DNA from: Chitinophagaceae bacterium
Lineage (GTDB): Bacteria; Bacteroidota; Bacteroidia; Chitinophagales; Chitinophagaceae
Assembly (NCBI GenBank): GCA_947447265.1
Contig: CANFKC010000006.1
Coordinates: forward strand, 1-64,000
Length of the DNA stretch: 64,000 nucleotides
Direction: 5' to 3'
Below, piece after piece: positions 42,997-51,872 of this stretch. Both the position numbers and the translations under genes were made by a program. How positions within the stretch are numbered: position 1 is the stretch's first letter; each line of letters opens with the position of its first letter. Below the pieces are notes generated by a model. It was not told where the DNA came from and did not search any database. It saw nothing but the letters and a program-made list of their open reading frames with translations.

Positions 42997-44535
42997 TTAC
43001 AAACCAAGGCTTGATTGTTCGCTGGTATTCCAGATAATTTTACTGAGCACTTCGTGCGAGGTAATAATGTCTGACCTGTAAGAGTTCGTCGGTGTCCATT
43101 TTTTTGTCACCGGGTCTATTTTCTGTGCTACAGCTTCCCAAAGTAACTGTTTGTTTTTGTTAACTATGAAGAGATTGAAATAGGGGGAGCAATTAGAAAC
43201 GAAGTATGATTTGTCTTCCAGCTCCTTAACCTTGCCGCCATGCCTGTTAAGGTTGGTAACTATATCGCTGTAAGTATCAGGGCCCTGGGGACATTTGAAA
43301 TCCCATGTTTTCAAAAGTGCCTCATTGGTGGCAGCAGGCTCTTTAAAAACAACAATTGAAGGACCGGAAGCCTTATGATCTTCATTGTTATTGTAAAGGT
43401 ATAGACCTGATGCTGAAGCACGGACAGAGTGCTGTTCGCTGAACTGCAGCGCTGTTTGCTGGTAGCCATCATTGCCGAAATGCGGTCCGTATTCCCGTAG
43501 TACTTTTCCACCGGGATAGCTTACCACCACAATTCTGTTTATATTTTTGAAACTGATGTACAGCTTTCCTTCCTTTTCATTGAGGTAAAACGCGTTGGCG
43601 TGTGCATCAATGTCAATTGTGCCATCGGGGCCTTTATGAAAGAAAATATCTGAATGCAAAAGGTATTGAAATGAAGACCATCTCCATACTACTTTTTTTG
43701 CAGCGTTGTATTCAATAATCGTGGTAAATGGCGCTAAAATGGTTTTGCCGCCAGGCGCAGCGGTACTTGCCGCGGAAAGAGAATTGCTGTCGCATGTTGG
43801 ACCTTCGCATTTTTTCCACGGCCTATTTTCATTCCCCATTATCATGTAATTCCCGTTTCGGAGCCTGTTCAGGTCATGGTGAAAATTGCCTTCGCCGGTT
43901 ATGTTGGCATCTGCATTCTTAGGTGGCTCCCATAATGTGTTGCCGTTGTAGTCAATTTCCCGTGGTCCATCTTCACCTAAAATTGTAATTGTTCCGAAAT
44001 TTGATGCTTTAATATCGCGGACGTCCCTGTTGGTCGCATCATAATTTTTAAGGTTCGGCAAGAACCATACTGGCTCCCCCTTCATATTATACAGCATTTT
44101 ATTGCCGTCGTTAAATACGTACGCATCAGCATATTTTTTGGCCGGGGTAGTTACATGCATGCGGTAACTGGCATATTCAACCGGCAATACCTGTGTATTA
44201 AAATGGTAAAGCGGGCTCTTAATTGTTTTATCACTGCTGGTTACACAAATAATTTGCCACGTATAATTGCGGCCAAATGTCTTAACCTCCTCAATAAAAG
44301 CATTGGTTTTCCCTGTAAACGTCTGGCTTATGTTTTTTGCAAACTCGTCTTCGAGAAGGTATGCACCCTCAGCTATTAATAGTGAATATTTTGTTGCGTT
44401 TCCAGCTAAGGCAGGCACTTTAAAGCCGATGAGGCGGTAGTTAAGGCTACTGTTTTCTATGGGTTGAATTTGCGCGTGTAGCTTTAAAACAAATACCTGG
44501 AGAATGAACAAAATTAGGGTTAATCCTTTTTTCAT
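42997..44535 (-). CDS. arylsulfotransferase (ASST)-family protein
   Basis: 512 residues with a signal peptide (1-21, ending LHAQ), so periplasmic or exported. The layout follows arylsulfate sulfotransferases: a small N-terminal beta domain, then a six-bladed propeller. Candidate active-site residues by motif are His219/220 (FHHDLNRLRNGNY), His312 (DIDAHANAF), Arg334 (KNINRIVVV) and His369 (FSEQHSVRASASGLYLYNN), matching the order His-His-Arg-His of E. coli ASST, in which the last His is sulfated. It transfers sulfate between phenolic esters in the family. No dsbA/dsbB-like gene accompanies it. Confidence 0.85.
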   Translation of the reverse strand: MKKGLTLILFILQVFVLKLHAQIQPIENSSLNYRLIGFKVPALAGNATKYSLLIAEGAYLLEDEFAKNISQTFTGKTNAFIEEVKTFGRNYTWQIICVTSSDKTIKSPLYHFNTQVLPVEYASYRMHVTTPAKKYADAYVFNDGNKMLYNMKGEPVWFLPNLKNYDATNRDVRDIKASNFGTITILGEDGPREIDYNGNTLWEPPKNADANITGEGNFHHDLNRLRNGNYMIMGNENRPWKKCEGPTCDSNSLSAASTAAPGGKTILAPFTTIIEYNAAKKVVWRWSSFQYLLHSDIFFHKGPDGTIDIDAHANAFYLNEKEGKLYISFKNINRIVVVSYPGGKVLREYGPHFGNDGYQQTALQFSEQHSVRASASGLYLYNNNEDHKASGPSIVVFKEPAATNEALLKTWDFKCPQGPDTYSDIVTNLNRHGGKVKELEDKSYFVSNCSPYFNLFIVNKNKQLLWEAVAQKIDPVTKKWTPTNSYRSDIITSHEVLSKIIWNTSEQSSLGL

Positions 44536-44820
44536 GATCTTGTATAGGGAATAAAGGTATATACATGATCTTTGTTTTTCGCTCTTTTATTAAGATTTCT
44601 TCGACCAGATAATATAATTTTTTTTAGCGTTATTAATTTATTTTTAAATAATTGTGTGCAATGCTCCCTGATCGTTAAGCCAGATCGTATTTTCAGCATC
44701 CTTTTTGTGGGGTAAAATATGGGAACGGTACACTGGTATTGCTGCCTATTCATTCAGGTCGGCAATTGGTATGTATTTAATGCGTAATTTGAGTGCGACG
44801 TTTCGGCTTTAGGCCAGAAA

Positions 44821-45453
44821 CTATTTTTTTATAGTTACTTCTTTTACTTCTGCAATGCCCTGGAACAAGAACATACGGCCTGTGCGCACATGCCTGCATT
44901 TGGTTCGCGTGCGCAGTTTTTCAATTTTCTGGTAGGTCTGGCCGTCTTCTGTTTCGAAGTATTTGTTTATCTCCAGGTCGTCCACCAGCAGGTAGTCTTG
45001 TTTATGTTCGTCGTATCTGTAAAGCGCTTTAAAAAGACGCGCATCCGTGCAGGTACTTGCCGATGGGTCATGCAGGTAAGCATATAAGGCTTTTTCTACA
45101 TCGCCGGGAAAGAACCGTTTGCCCAAAAATGGAATAAGTATATGCCTGAATTGTGTTTTCCACTCCTTGCCATGGGGGCTTACCTTGTGGCCGAAATGCA
45201 CATAAGTAAACATGTGCGCTAACTCATGCAGCAGCGTAATGAGAAAACTGTAAGGGTTGAGATTTGCATTAACACTAATGCGGTGAAAAGGCTCCGCAGT
45301 CGTAGGGTTGCGGTAGTCGCCCAATACGCTTTTACGCTCGTGGGTAACGGTAAGGTGAATAGTATGCGTTTTAAAAAAGGGGGCTACCTCTTCAAATGAT
45401 CCTGCAGGTAAAAACTGCTCCAGGAATCTGATGGTTGTCTCTTGCTTTTTCAT
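44821..45453 (-). CDS. SprT-like zinc metalloprotease-fold protein
   Basis: 210 residues. The zinc motif H76-E-L-A-H80 (LLHELAHMFTYVHFG) with a third ligand likely at His94 (SPHGKEWK) is typical of SprT/Spartan-like domains. The N-terminal part fits that fold and the C-terminal half is a basic beta region. No four-cysteine zinc ribbon is seen. Bacterial SprT proteins are poorly understood; eukaryotic relatives cleave DNA-protein crosslinks. It lies three bases after the membrane protein gene at 45457 and forms a three-gene leftward operon. Confidence 0.9.
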   Translation of the reverse strand: MKKQETTIRFLEQFLPAGSFEEVAPFFKTHTIHLTVTHERKSVLGDYRNPTTAEPFHRISVNANLNPYSFLITLLHELAHMFTYVHFGHKVSPHGKEWKTQFRHILIPFLGKRFFPGDVEKALYAYLHDPSASTCTDARLFKALYRYDEHKQDYLLVDDLEINKYFETEDGQTYQKIEKLRTRTKCRHVRTGRMFLFQGIAEVKEVTIKK

Positions 45454-45456
45454 ATA

Positions 45457-45834
45457 TTATTTCACGGTTCTGGCCAATTTTGACAGCAGCAACGTTTCTG
45501 AAGCGGTATATATTGCATAAATGCCAAAAAGAACAAAAATACTTGGTTTATACAGGGTAGCCCTGTTCGATACTATATAAATAAGCATGGCAGTAAGGCA
45601 AACCATCAACTTAAATACCGAGGCGCCCGATACACCTCTTATAAACGCCCACGAAGTTCGGTCAAGTTGGCGGGTAACCATGTAGTAGGCACCCAACGAT
45701 AACACAAACATAATTACATTGCCTGTTTCCAGCAGTGCGAAACTGTACTTTGGCAATAAATATTGCAAAAGCAACAGGCCACCGGTTAGCAAAATAAATA
45801 TGGTCACGAATGTTACTATAAACTCCTTCTTCAT
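45457..45834 (-). CDS. four-helix membrane protein in the atpZ-like operon
   Basis: 125 residues with four predicted membrane helices (about 7-28, 37-52, 68-88 and 97-117). Its ATG overlaps the stop codon of the AtpZ-like gene by one base (TAATG), so the two are translationally coupled. In Bacteroidota a protein of this size commonly sits between atpZ and atpB, and it may act like AtpI. That role is inference from position. Confidence 0.75.
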   Translation of the reverse strand: MKKEFIVTFVTIFILLTGGLLLLQYLLPKYSFALLETGNVIMFVLSLGAYYMVTRQLDRTSWAFIRGVSGASVFKLMVCLTAMLIYIVSNRATLYKPSIFVLFGIYAIYTASETLLLSKLARTVK

Positions 45835-46013
45835 TATTTGTTCTTGTTAAGTTCTTTAATTAGTCCCCACAAAGAAACGACTAATGCAATTAATGGAAAA
45901 AGAATTAAAAATAAAGGAAAATTCCATCCCAGATACTTATCCAGTTTATAGCCCAGCCACGCGCCCCCGCCAAGCATTATCATCCATTGCGTTGCTAATC
46001 CTACATATCTCAT
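45834..46013 (-). CDS. AtpZ/AtpI-like small membrane protein
   Basis: 59 residues, read from ATG 46013 to TAA. Two helices (about 11-20 and 31-50) surround GAWLGYKLDKYLGW, the glycine-rich, LDxxL hairpin pattern of the AtpZ family, which assists or guards the F-type ATP synthase and may carry magnesium or calcium. It is too short for many gene callers, but the one-base stop/start overlap with the next gene and the family pattern support it. No ATP synthase subunit gene is nearby; SprT follows instead. Confidence 0.75.
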   Translation of the reverse strand: MRYVGLATQWMIMLGGGAWLGYKLDKYLGWNFPLFLILFPLIALVVSLWGLIKELNKNK

Positions 46014-46131
46014 GGCTTGGTTTTTAACTATTTTCTGTTACCTACACTAAATTAAGGCAAAGAAATTCTAAGATAGGAAGTATTTTGTTAATTCGGCAGC
46101 ATTGCAGGGAAGGCCGTTCCCTTTTTTTACT

Positions 46132-46139
46132 TATTTTTG
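46132..46139 (+). promoter_or_regulatory. possible -7 promoter box for the porW-like gene
   Basis: TATTTTTG fits TAnnTTTG, 68-89 bases before the two candidate starts. No good TTTG -33 box is present. Confidence 0.35.
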
Positions 46140-46207
46140 AAACAAATATGCAAATTGAAGGCAGTGGATGCCCCATATAATTTTATGGCGCTTTTTGCGT
46201 TATTTTA

Positions 46208-49200
46208 TTGGTAAACGAAATCAGGACCTTGAAACTAAAATTAATATTTCTTTTTATATTAGGATGCCTTTTCCTAAACTGTGTGCCGGGTTTTGCCCAG
46301 AGCGCAGCTGCAAGGAAGCGGATGGATTCTATTGATAATGCTGCTAAGATGCGTGGATACCGCAATAGCAAGCATTATAAAGATAGTGTTGCCAAAGCAC
46401 GAAAAAATAAAGCTTCAGCCATAAAAAATGCCCGCGAAGCTCACCTCGACTCAACAAAAGCGGCCAAGGAAAAGATAACCGATTCGCTGGCTTCGATCCG
46501 CGAAGTGAAAAAGGATAGCCTGACTGCAATACAAAAAGAGCGCGCCGATAAAGTAAAGAGCAAGAAAAAATACAAGGAAAGTAAAAGGTATTCTGACAGT
46601 GTTGCCATTGTAAAGCGAGAGCGGTCAGACGCTATGAAGCGGAAGCAAAAAATTTATAAAGATAGCGTTGCCAGTGAACGGCAGCGGGAACAAAACCTGA
46701 CCAAGGGCGTGCGTAAGCATGAAATGGATAGTATTAAGGCGGTTCGCACTAAGTTTAACGACAGCCTTAAAATTGTGCGCAAAAAGCGCACCGATAGTAT
46801 GGCGAAGATGAAGCTTGCCAAAAACAAGCAGCTCAACGTAAAAGACAAGCAGAGCGAGGCCAAAAAGAAGTTGGCGCTGGAGTTGAAATTTAAATCGAAA
46901 CGGGAGGCGTTTACCAATAAGTCCATGCTTAAAAAGCGATGGTCGCCACTGCGTAAACTTACGCAGAACTCGTTTACGCATTACAACTATTACTACAATG
47001 CTAACCGTAAGCTGGAGGAGGCTAACGCGAATATGTTGCGAGGAGGGGTGAAGGAAAATTATGACTCCCTCATAAAGATATTCCCGTTCGACCCAGACAG
47101 AGATTCGTCAATGCTTGCCGCTGATATGGATAGTATCATCCACAAAGTATCCATCGGTATTCAGATACATGACCCGCGTGTAAAGTGGGGTAATGATATG
47201 TTACTGCTTATGGGGCAGGCTTATTATTATAAGGGTAACTACAAAAATGCAGCAGCTACTTTTAAGTATATCATCAGCAATGATGAGGAAAACAAGAAGG
47301 CCGAAGGCGGCCATCAGAAAGGGCCGACTTCAATAGTAGAAGAAGAAAATAAGGGTGGTTTCAATTTGTTCAAACATAAGTCGGTGCATAACGATGCCAT
47401 TATATGGCTGGCGCGTGTTTATACCCAAATGAAAATGGTTGAAAATGGCCAGGCGGTATTGTCACTCCTGTCAACCGATCCGCATTTACCTGAAGACCTC
47501 GTAGGCCAGGTGGCCATTGGCAGGGCTTTCGGTTATATGTCTGAGCAGAATTATTCTGCGGCGTCTGAGCAATTAACAGTAGCGATTAATGACGATTACT
47601 TGCCCGATTGGCTCCGTATGCGTGCTGCATTTTTAAATGCGCAACTAATGCAGCGTGATGGTAAGTACAAAGAGTCGGTTGCCAGTTATGAAATAGCTTT
47701 AGATTATTTCCCTAAGATAGATATGGATTTTTATGCCCGCAAGAACATTGCCTTCAACACGCTTTTGGCGGGTGGTAATGTAGGGGACGGCATAAAGCCA
47801 CTGAAAAAAGTGCTTAACGATGGCAAGTACACCAGTTATTACGATCAGGTCTATTTCGTGTTGGGGCAAATGTCAGCCAAGGCAGGCAAAACGAATGACG
47901 CCATTGATTACCTCACTAAAAGCGCCATAACACCCAAGGCAACCAAGAAGCAAAAAGCGATTTCTTATGCTGCGCTGGGCGATGTGTACTATGGCAGGGG
48001 TAGCTATAATGATGCAAAAAACGCGTATGATAGTTCTGCAAAATATGCAGCAGGCAGCAGTATAAAGGATGCTTCCGTTATTGCAGCGGCTCAAAGGAGT
48101 AAGGGCCTGGTAGAGATATCTCAGCCAACTGCTATTATTCACGATCAGGATAGCCTTAGGGATCTGGCTGAATTGAGCAAAAAAGAACAACTTTCTGTCG
48201 TAAAACGATATATCCGCTCGCTGGAACAAAAGCAGGCAGACAGTATTAAGAATGCCAAGGATGCAGGTGAAAGTGGCACAGCAATTACTGACGCAGCAAG
48301 CGAAACAGGGGAGACGTCCACCTTTTATTTTGCGAATCCTACGTTAATGCAGACAGGCTCCAACGAGTTTAAACGCAAATGGGGTAACCGCCCGCTTACC
48401 GATAACTGGCGCAGGGCATCAGGTGTGGCATTTACCGGTGCATCAGGTACCAACCAGAGTGGTTTGGAGGAAACACCGACGACGGGAGATGATAAAGTTG
48501 CGCTCGCGGCCAACGGACTGCCAACGGAAGAAAGCCTGCTGGCAAAAATACCTAACACTGCCGAGCAGAAAGAGCAATCCATCAAAATGGAAACACGCGC
48601 CTACATTATGTTGGCAAAAGCATACCTGAAACAATTGGATGACCATGTGCAGGCATTAAGCACGCTTGACACACTCGATTCTCGTTTCCCTGATCACAAC
48701 CAAAAAGAAGAAGATATTTATCTCCGGTACCAGATAGCCATCCGCACAGGCAATTTAGAAAAAGCACAGGCGTATGCTACTGAGTTTTTGGCTAAATTCC
48801 CTAAGTCGCCATATGCTGATCTGCTGAAACCACGGGCTGATAACGACAAACTGGCATCAGCAAATGGTGGCAAACAGGTAGCGCAGTATTTTGATGAGAC
48901 CTATGAACTCATCTTAAAACATCAATACGCAGAAGCGCTTTCTAACATTAGTGTTGCGAAAAAGGAGTACCCAGCTAACCCCGCCTTTAAAAAGCGTTTC
49001 CAGGTAGCAGAAGCTATGAGTTATGCAGGACAGGGTAATTACAATATGGCCGATACAATTCTGGCTGGGTTTTTGGCCGCCAATCCTGCTGATTCGCTTA
49101 CCGGCTGGGCTAAAGATGTTTCCAGCTATATTGCTGACGTTCGAAAGAATGGCATTCCTAGCTGGTATAACGATACCGCCGGCATTGCAGCAATGAAGGC

Positions 49201-49663
49201 CGGCATTAAGGTAAGTCCGGTTAAAAAAGCAGAGGATGCTAAAAAGGCTGCTGCCCCGGTAGTGCCGCCTCCACCAAAGCGTCCTGCTGATGTGCCGGTT
49301 GCTTATAGCTACAAACCAACGGAACAGCATTTTACCATGCTGGTATTCAATAGCCTTGATTCCCGCATGGGTAAATTTAAGGAGGCGGTAGAAAAGTTGA
49401 ATGCCACGATGTCAATCAACAACCCTATGCTTATTGACCTTTACAGAAATAATGAGATAGTAGTTACGGTTCAGCAGTTTGCAGGCGAGCAGGCCGCCCG
49501 CGATTATATGGATTCGGTAAACACTAACGAATTGCTTAAAGACTACAAACCGGAAGAGTTCAAATTCTTTGTTATCTCTGCGCTGAACTATAAAAAGCTG
49601 TTCTGGGAAAAAGACCTCGAACTCTACACCAACTATTATAGTACCTACTACAAGAAACCATAA
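46208..49663 (+). CDS. porW: T9SS component PorW/SprE-like, TPR-repeat lipoprotein
   Basis: About 1,150 residues. No in-frame ATG exists between the nearest upstream stop and the signal peptide; the start is a TTG, at 46208 or, more likely, 46229 (giving KLKLIFLFILGCLFLNC...GFAQ). PorW/SprE identity rests on KLTQNSFTHYNYYYNANRKLEEA, GQAYYYKGNYKNAAATFKYI, several TPR-like helices (about 340-900), and the C-terminal PorW-type domain (EQHFTMLVFNSLDSR, LNYKKLFWEKDLELYTNYY). SprE/PorW is an outer-membrane-linked protein needed for T9SS secretion and gliding. Residues 39-200 form an added, highly charged segment with Asp-Ser pairs at multiples of 11 residues, not usual in the family. It has no T9SS genes beside it. 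Confidence 0.82.
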   Translation: MVNEIRTLKLKLIFLFILGCLFLNCVPGFAQSAAARKRMDSIDNAAKMRGYRNSKHYKDSVAKARKNKASAIKNAREAHLDSTKAAKEKITDSLASIREVKKDSLTAIQKERADKVKSKKKYKESKRYSDSVAIVKRERSDAMKRKQKIYKDSVASERQREQNLTKGVRKHEMDSIKAVRTKFNDSLKIVRKKRTDSMAKMKLAKNKQLNVKDKQSEAKKKLALELKFKSKREAFTNKSMLKKRWSPLRKLTQNSFTHYNYYYNANRKLEEANANMLRGGVKENYDSLIKIFPFDPDRDSSMLAADMDSIIHKVSIGIQIHDPRVKWGNDMLLLMGQAYYYKGNYKNAAATFKYIISNDEENKKAEGGHQKGPTSIVEEENKGGFNLFKHKSVHNDAIIWLARVYTQMKMVENGQAVLSLLSTDPHLPEDLVGQVAIGRAFGYMSEQNYSAASEQLTVAINDDYLPDWLRMRAAFLNAQLMQRDGKYKESVASYEIALDYFPKIDMDFYARKNIAFNTLLAGGNVGDGIKPLKKVLNDGKYTSYYDQVYFVLGQMSAKAGKTNDAIDYLTKSAITPKATKKQKAISYAALGDVYYGRGSYNDAKNAYDSSAKYAAGSSIKDASVIAAAQRSKGLVEISQPTAIIHDQDSLRDLAELSKKEQLSVVKRYIRSLEQKQADSIKNAKDAGESGTAITDAASETGETSTFYFANPTLMQTGSNEFKRKWGNRPLTDNWRRASGVAFTGASGTNQSGLEETPTTGDDKVALAANGLPTEESLLAKIPNTAEQKEQSIKMETRAYIMLAKAYLKQLDDHVQALSTLDTLDSRFPDHNQKEEDIYLRYQIAIRTGNLEKAQAYATEFLAKFPKSPYADLLKPRADNDKLASANGGKQVAQYFDETYELILKHQYAEALSNISVAKKEYPANPAFKKRFQVAEAMSYAGQGNYNMADTILAGFLAANPADSLTGWAKDVSSYIADVRKNGIPSWYNDTAGIAAMKAGIKVSPVKKAEDAKKAAAPVVPPPPKRPADVPVAYSYKPTEQHFTMLVFNSLDSRMGKFKEAVEKLNATMSINNPMLIDLYRNNEIVVTVQQFAGEQAARDYMDSVNTNELLKDYKPEEFKFFVISALNYKKLFWEKDLELYTNYYSTYYKKP

Positions 49664-49714
49664 TCGCTCTCGGGTCGTAAGTATATACGGCAGTTCGCCA
49701 AATGAAACGCAGGT

Positions 49715-50041
49715 ATGAGGTTTTTCTGTTTCGTTATTTTAGCCCTGTTATCGGCCCTTGTTGCACCAGCCCAAACGAATCAGTTGAGCAAAGTAAAGCA
49801 AGCGCGCATGCCTAATTGGGCAGATTCTTTTGGCGTAGTTTCCCCGCAAAGTAAGTTATCTTTTGCAACACCCGCCGTTCAGCACAAGGCCACTCGTCAA
49901 TTGTTACCGCAAGATTTTTATACCCGCAATTTCGGGTTTTTCTGCAGGCAGGAATTATATATGTACAAAGCTGGTATCCCGGTATCGTTCCGGCTAGGTA
50001 GTATGGAAGATTGTAACAGGCTGGAACAAAAAGGGCATTAA
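49715..50041 (+). CDS. small secreted protein of unknown function (108 aa)
   Basis: Signal peptide at residues 1-20 (MRFFCFVILALLSALVAPAQ). The C-terminal part, LPQDFYTRNFGFFCRQELYMYKAGIPVSFRLGS with a trailing CNRLEQKGH, matches a recurrent small-protein pattern I associate with Chitinophagaceae. No function is known. It follows the porW-like gene by 51 bases and may be co-transcribed. The stop codon is embedded in a stem-loop. Confidence 0.75.
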   Translation: MRFFCFVILALLSALVAPAQTNQLSKVKQARMPNWADSFGVVSPQSKLSFATPAVQHKATRQLLPQDFYTRNFGFFCRQELYMYKAGIPVSFRLGSMEDCNRLEQKGH

Positions 50042-50060
50042 GCTATTCGCCCAATGCCCT
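50032..50060. terminator. stem-loop between convergent genes
   Basis: AGGGCATT (50032-50039) pairs with AATGCCCT (50053-50060) over a 13-base loop. It overlaps the stop of the 108-aa gene and lacks a long T-run, so it is a moderate terminator candidate. Confidence 0.4.
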
Positions 50061-50095
50061 CGTAATATTTCTTGTAAGTTGGTTATTTCCGGCTA

Positions 50096-50629
50096 TTACA
50101 TCGTAACCTTGAAGCCAGTAAATATGCAGTGATTAACCGCAGTATCACCAGGCGTTGTATAGTCACGCTCGTAAGTATCCAGTATCAGCTTATTGTCGCT
50201 TTGCAGTGTTATGTGGTATTTTTTGTAATAGTTTGTTTTTACTTTATCAGGTATCGTTAAAGAGTAAGTACTTTCCGTACTAAATACAGTTCCCGATAAA
50301 ATATCTGATGGCTCTGATTTTTGCTTGATGATAACGTTAGCCACTTTCTTAGGTAAGTCAGCGGTGATAAATACGGTATCAATTGTTTGCGCGCCATTAT
50401 TGCACTGCTTGTAGCCTGCAAAAACGCCTTTAAAACGATCTATTGACTGTGTAGAGCAGGTTGGTCCTTCAAAGCCTGACGGGCATTTGCACACACCCAT
50501 AGTGCATGCACCACCGTTTTTGCAGCTTATGCTGGAGCATGGATCTTTTTCGCAAGAACTATAAAGTACAACACCTGTGAATGCCACAAAGGTTGCCGTT
50601 GTAAGAAGAATAGACTTTATAAACTTCAT
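50096..50629 (-). CDS. EGF-like domain lipoprotein
   Basis: 177 residues. Signal sequence with lipobox YSSC (Cys26), an acidic EKDPC start, and an EGF-like module with six cysteines: CSSISCKNGGACTMGVCKC followed by PSGFEGPTC (about 31-58). The rest (about 60-177) is a beta-strand-rich domain of unknown type. EGF-like modules are uncommon in bacteria but recurrent in Bacteroidota surface lipoproteins. It converges with the gene at 49715. Confidence 0.85.
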   Translation of the reverse strand: MKFIKSILLTTATFVAFTGVVLYSSCEKDPCSSISCKNGGACTMGVCKCPSGFEGPTCSTQSIDRFKGVFAGYKQCNNGAQTIDTVFITADLPKKVANVIIKQKSEPSDILSGTVFSTESTYSLTIPDKVKTNYYKKYHITLQSDNKLILDTYERDYTTPGDTAVNHCIFTGFKVTM

Positions 50630-50656
50630 GGGTAACTAATATTTGTGCGTAAGATA

Positions 50657-50664
50657 CAAAAATA
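50657..50664 (-). promoter_or_regulatory. possible -7 promoter box for the EGF-like lipoprotein gene
   Basis: Minus-strand TATTTTTG fits TAnnTTTG, 27 bases before the start. The -33 box is not evident. Confidence 0.3.
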
Positions 50665-50897
50665 TTTCAAAAATGCAGTAATTCAATCGCCGCTTTTAAC
50701 CGACCTCCCCAAAGCGTCTCGCCTTTGCTTGGCCTGGTCTCCCGACTCCGTTATAACGGCCGCCGGTCTTCTGACCTGCCAACAGGCATTAAGTATACTA
50801 ATTTACGCTACTATAGGCATGCAATAATTCGCTTGTATTGCCGGGAACCTAAATTTTTATCATAGTTGTTTAATATTGCGGCATACAACGACTTGAA

Positions 50898-51749
50898 ATG
50901 AGATACCTTTTGCTGCTGACCCTATTCGTAAATACTGCTTTAGCCCAGACAATGTTGCCGGTGGACTGCAATACAGTTTTTGTTTGCATTGACTCCATTA
51001 CGTTAAAAGAAATGCAGAGCAATAAATATTTAACGGATACATTATGTATTTGCCGTCAGAACGCTACCGCTACAAATGAAGAGCAATATTCTGGCTGGTA
51101 TATGATAGGCCGTGCGGCTACGCTGGAGTGGTTCTTGCCCAACCCCCATGGGCATTTTGGCGACCATCCCGGCGACATTGGGGTAGAGTTGAAGACCAGG
51201 AAAATTGGCCAGCAAGACAATTTGCTACTCCAGGCACTTAAGCAAGGCCTTTCTGTAGATACCGCCACTACTGCAATTCAAGATAGTACCACTTACCTCC
51301 CCTGGTATCGCACACTTACGCCAAAGGCGAAGCCAGAGAATTTACAGATCACCAATATAGAATATACCAGAGAATACTTGACTGATCTTGGTTTTGAACC
51401 ACGCGAAATCAATGCGGCAATGACTTTCGCGGATTTTAATACACATCTTGCGAAAGGGCGGCCCTATCCGAGGCAATTTTCCCAGATTACTGCTGTTTCA
51501 CTGCAACTGACTACCGCTCAGCTGAAACAAATCAGAGCATTCTTACGCTTAAATAATTTTAAGGACGATGGGCGGGCATTTCATAACGGACAGTTTAGTT
51601 TGTTCTATAAAACCAATGACCGTTTAGACAAGGTGAAATTGACAAGTATTGAACTGGAATTGCTTTCCGACCAAGGGCATCGGAACATTGCTTTACACAA
51701 CCTGGACTTGAAGGTAACGGGGAAGCGGGCCGTTTTTGCCTTCAAATAG
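50898..51749 (+). CDS. secreted protein, possibly DUF5829-like
   Basis: 283 residues with a short signal peptide (1-16, LLLLTLFVNTALAQ). The beginning of the mature part (DCNTVFVCIDSITLKEMQ, SGWYMIGRAATLEWFLP, HFGDHPGDIGVELKT) resembles DUF5829-type proteins, which look like secreted glyoxalase-fold relatives. This is a pattern impression, not a firm match. A metal site may exist in the HGHFGDHPGD segment. It stands alone, 120 bases before the photolyase cluster on the same strand. Confidence 0.7.
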   Translation: MRYLLLLTLFVNTALAQTMLPVDCNTVFVCIDSITLKEMQSNKYLTDTLCICRQNATATNEEQYSGWYMIGRAATLEWFLPNPHGHFGDHPGDIGVELKTRKIGQQDNLLLQALKQGLSVDTATTAIQDSTTYLPWYRTLTPKAKPENLQITNIEYTREYLTDLGFEPREINAAMTFADFNTHLAKGRPYPRQFSQITAVSLQLTTAQLKQIRAFLRLNNFKDDGRAFHNGQFSLFYKTNDRLDKVKLTSIELELLSDQGHRNIALHNLDLKVTGKRAVFAFK

Positions 51750-51816
51750 AGTTAAATCACTCCAGTTTCATCACGAATGGCGTCATATTTCCTGCGGTTT
51801 CATCAATAATTTTAGT

Positions 51817-51824
51817 TAGTTTTG
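51817..51824 (+). promoter_or_regulatory. possible -7 promoter box of the photolyase operon
   Basis: TAGTTTTG (TAnnTTTG), 49 bases before the first photolyase start. No exact TTTG at the -33 position; a GTTT lies there. Confidence 0.4.
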
Positions 51825-51872
51825 TTTAATAATTTTTAAAAAATAATAAACAAGAATAGCGCCCGCTTTTTG

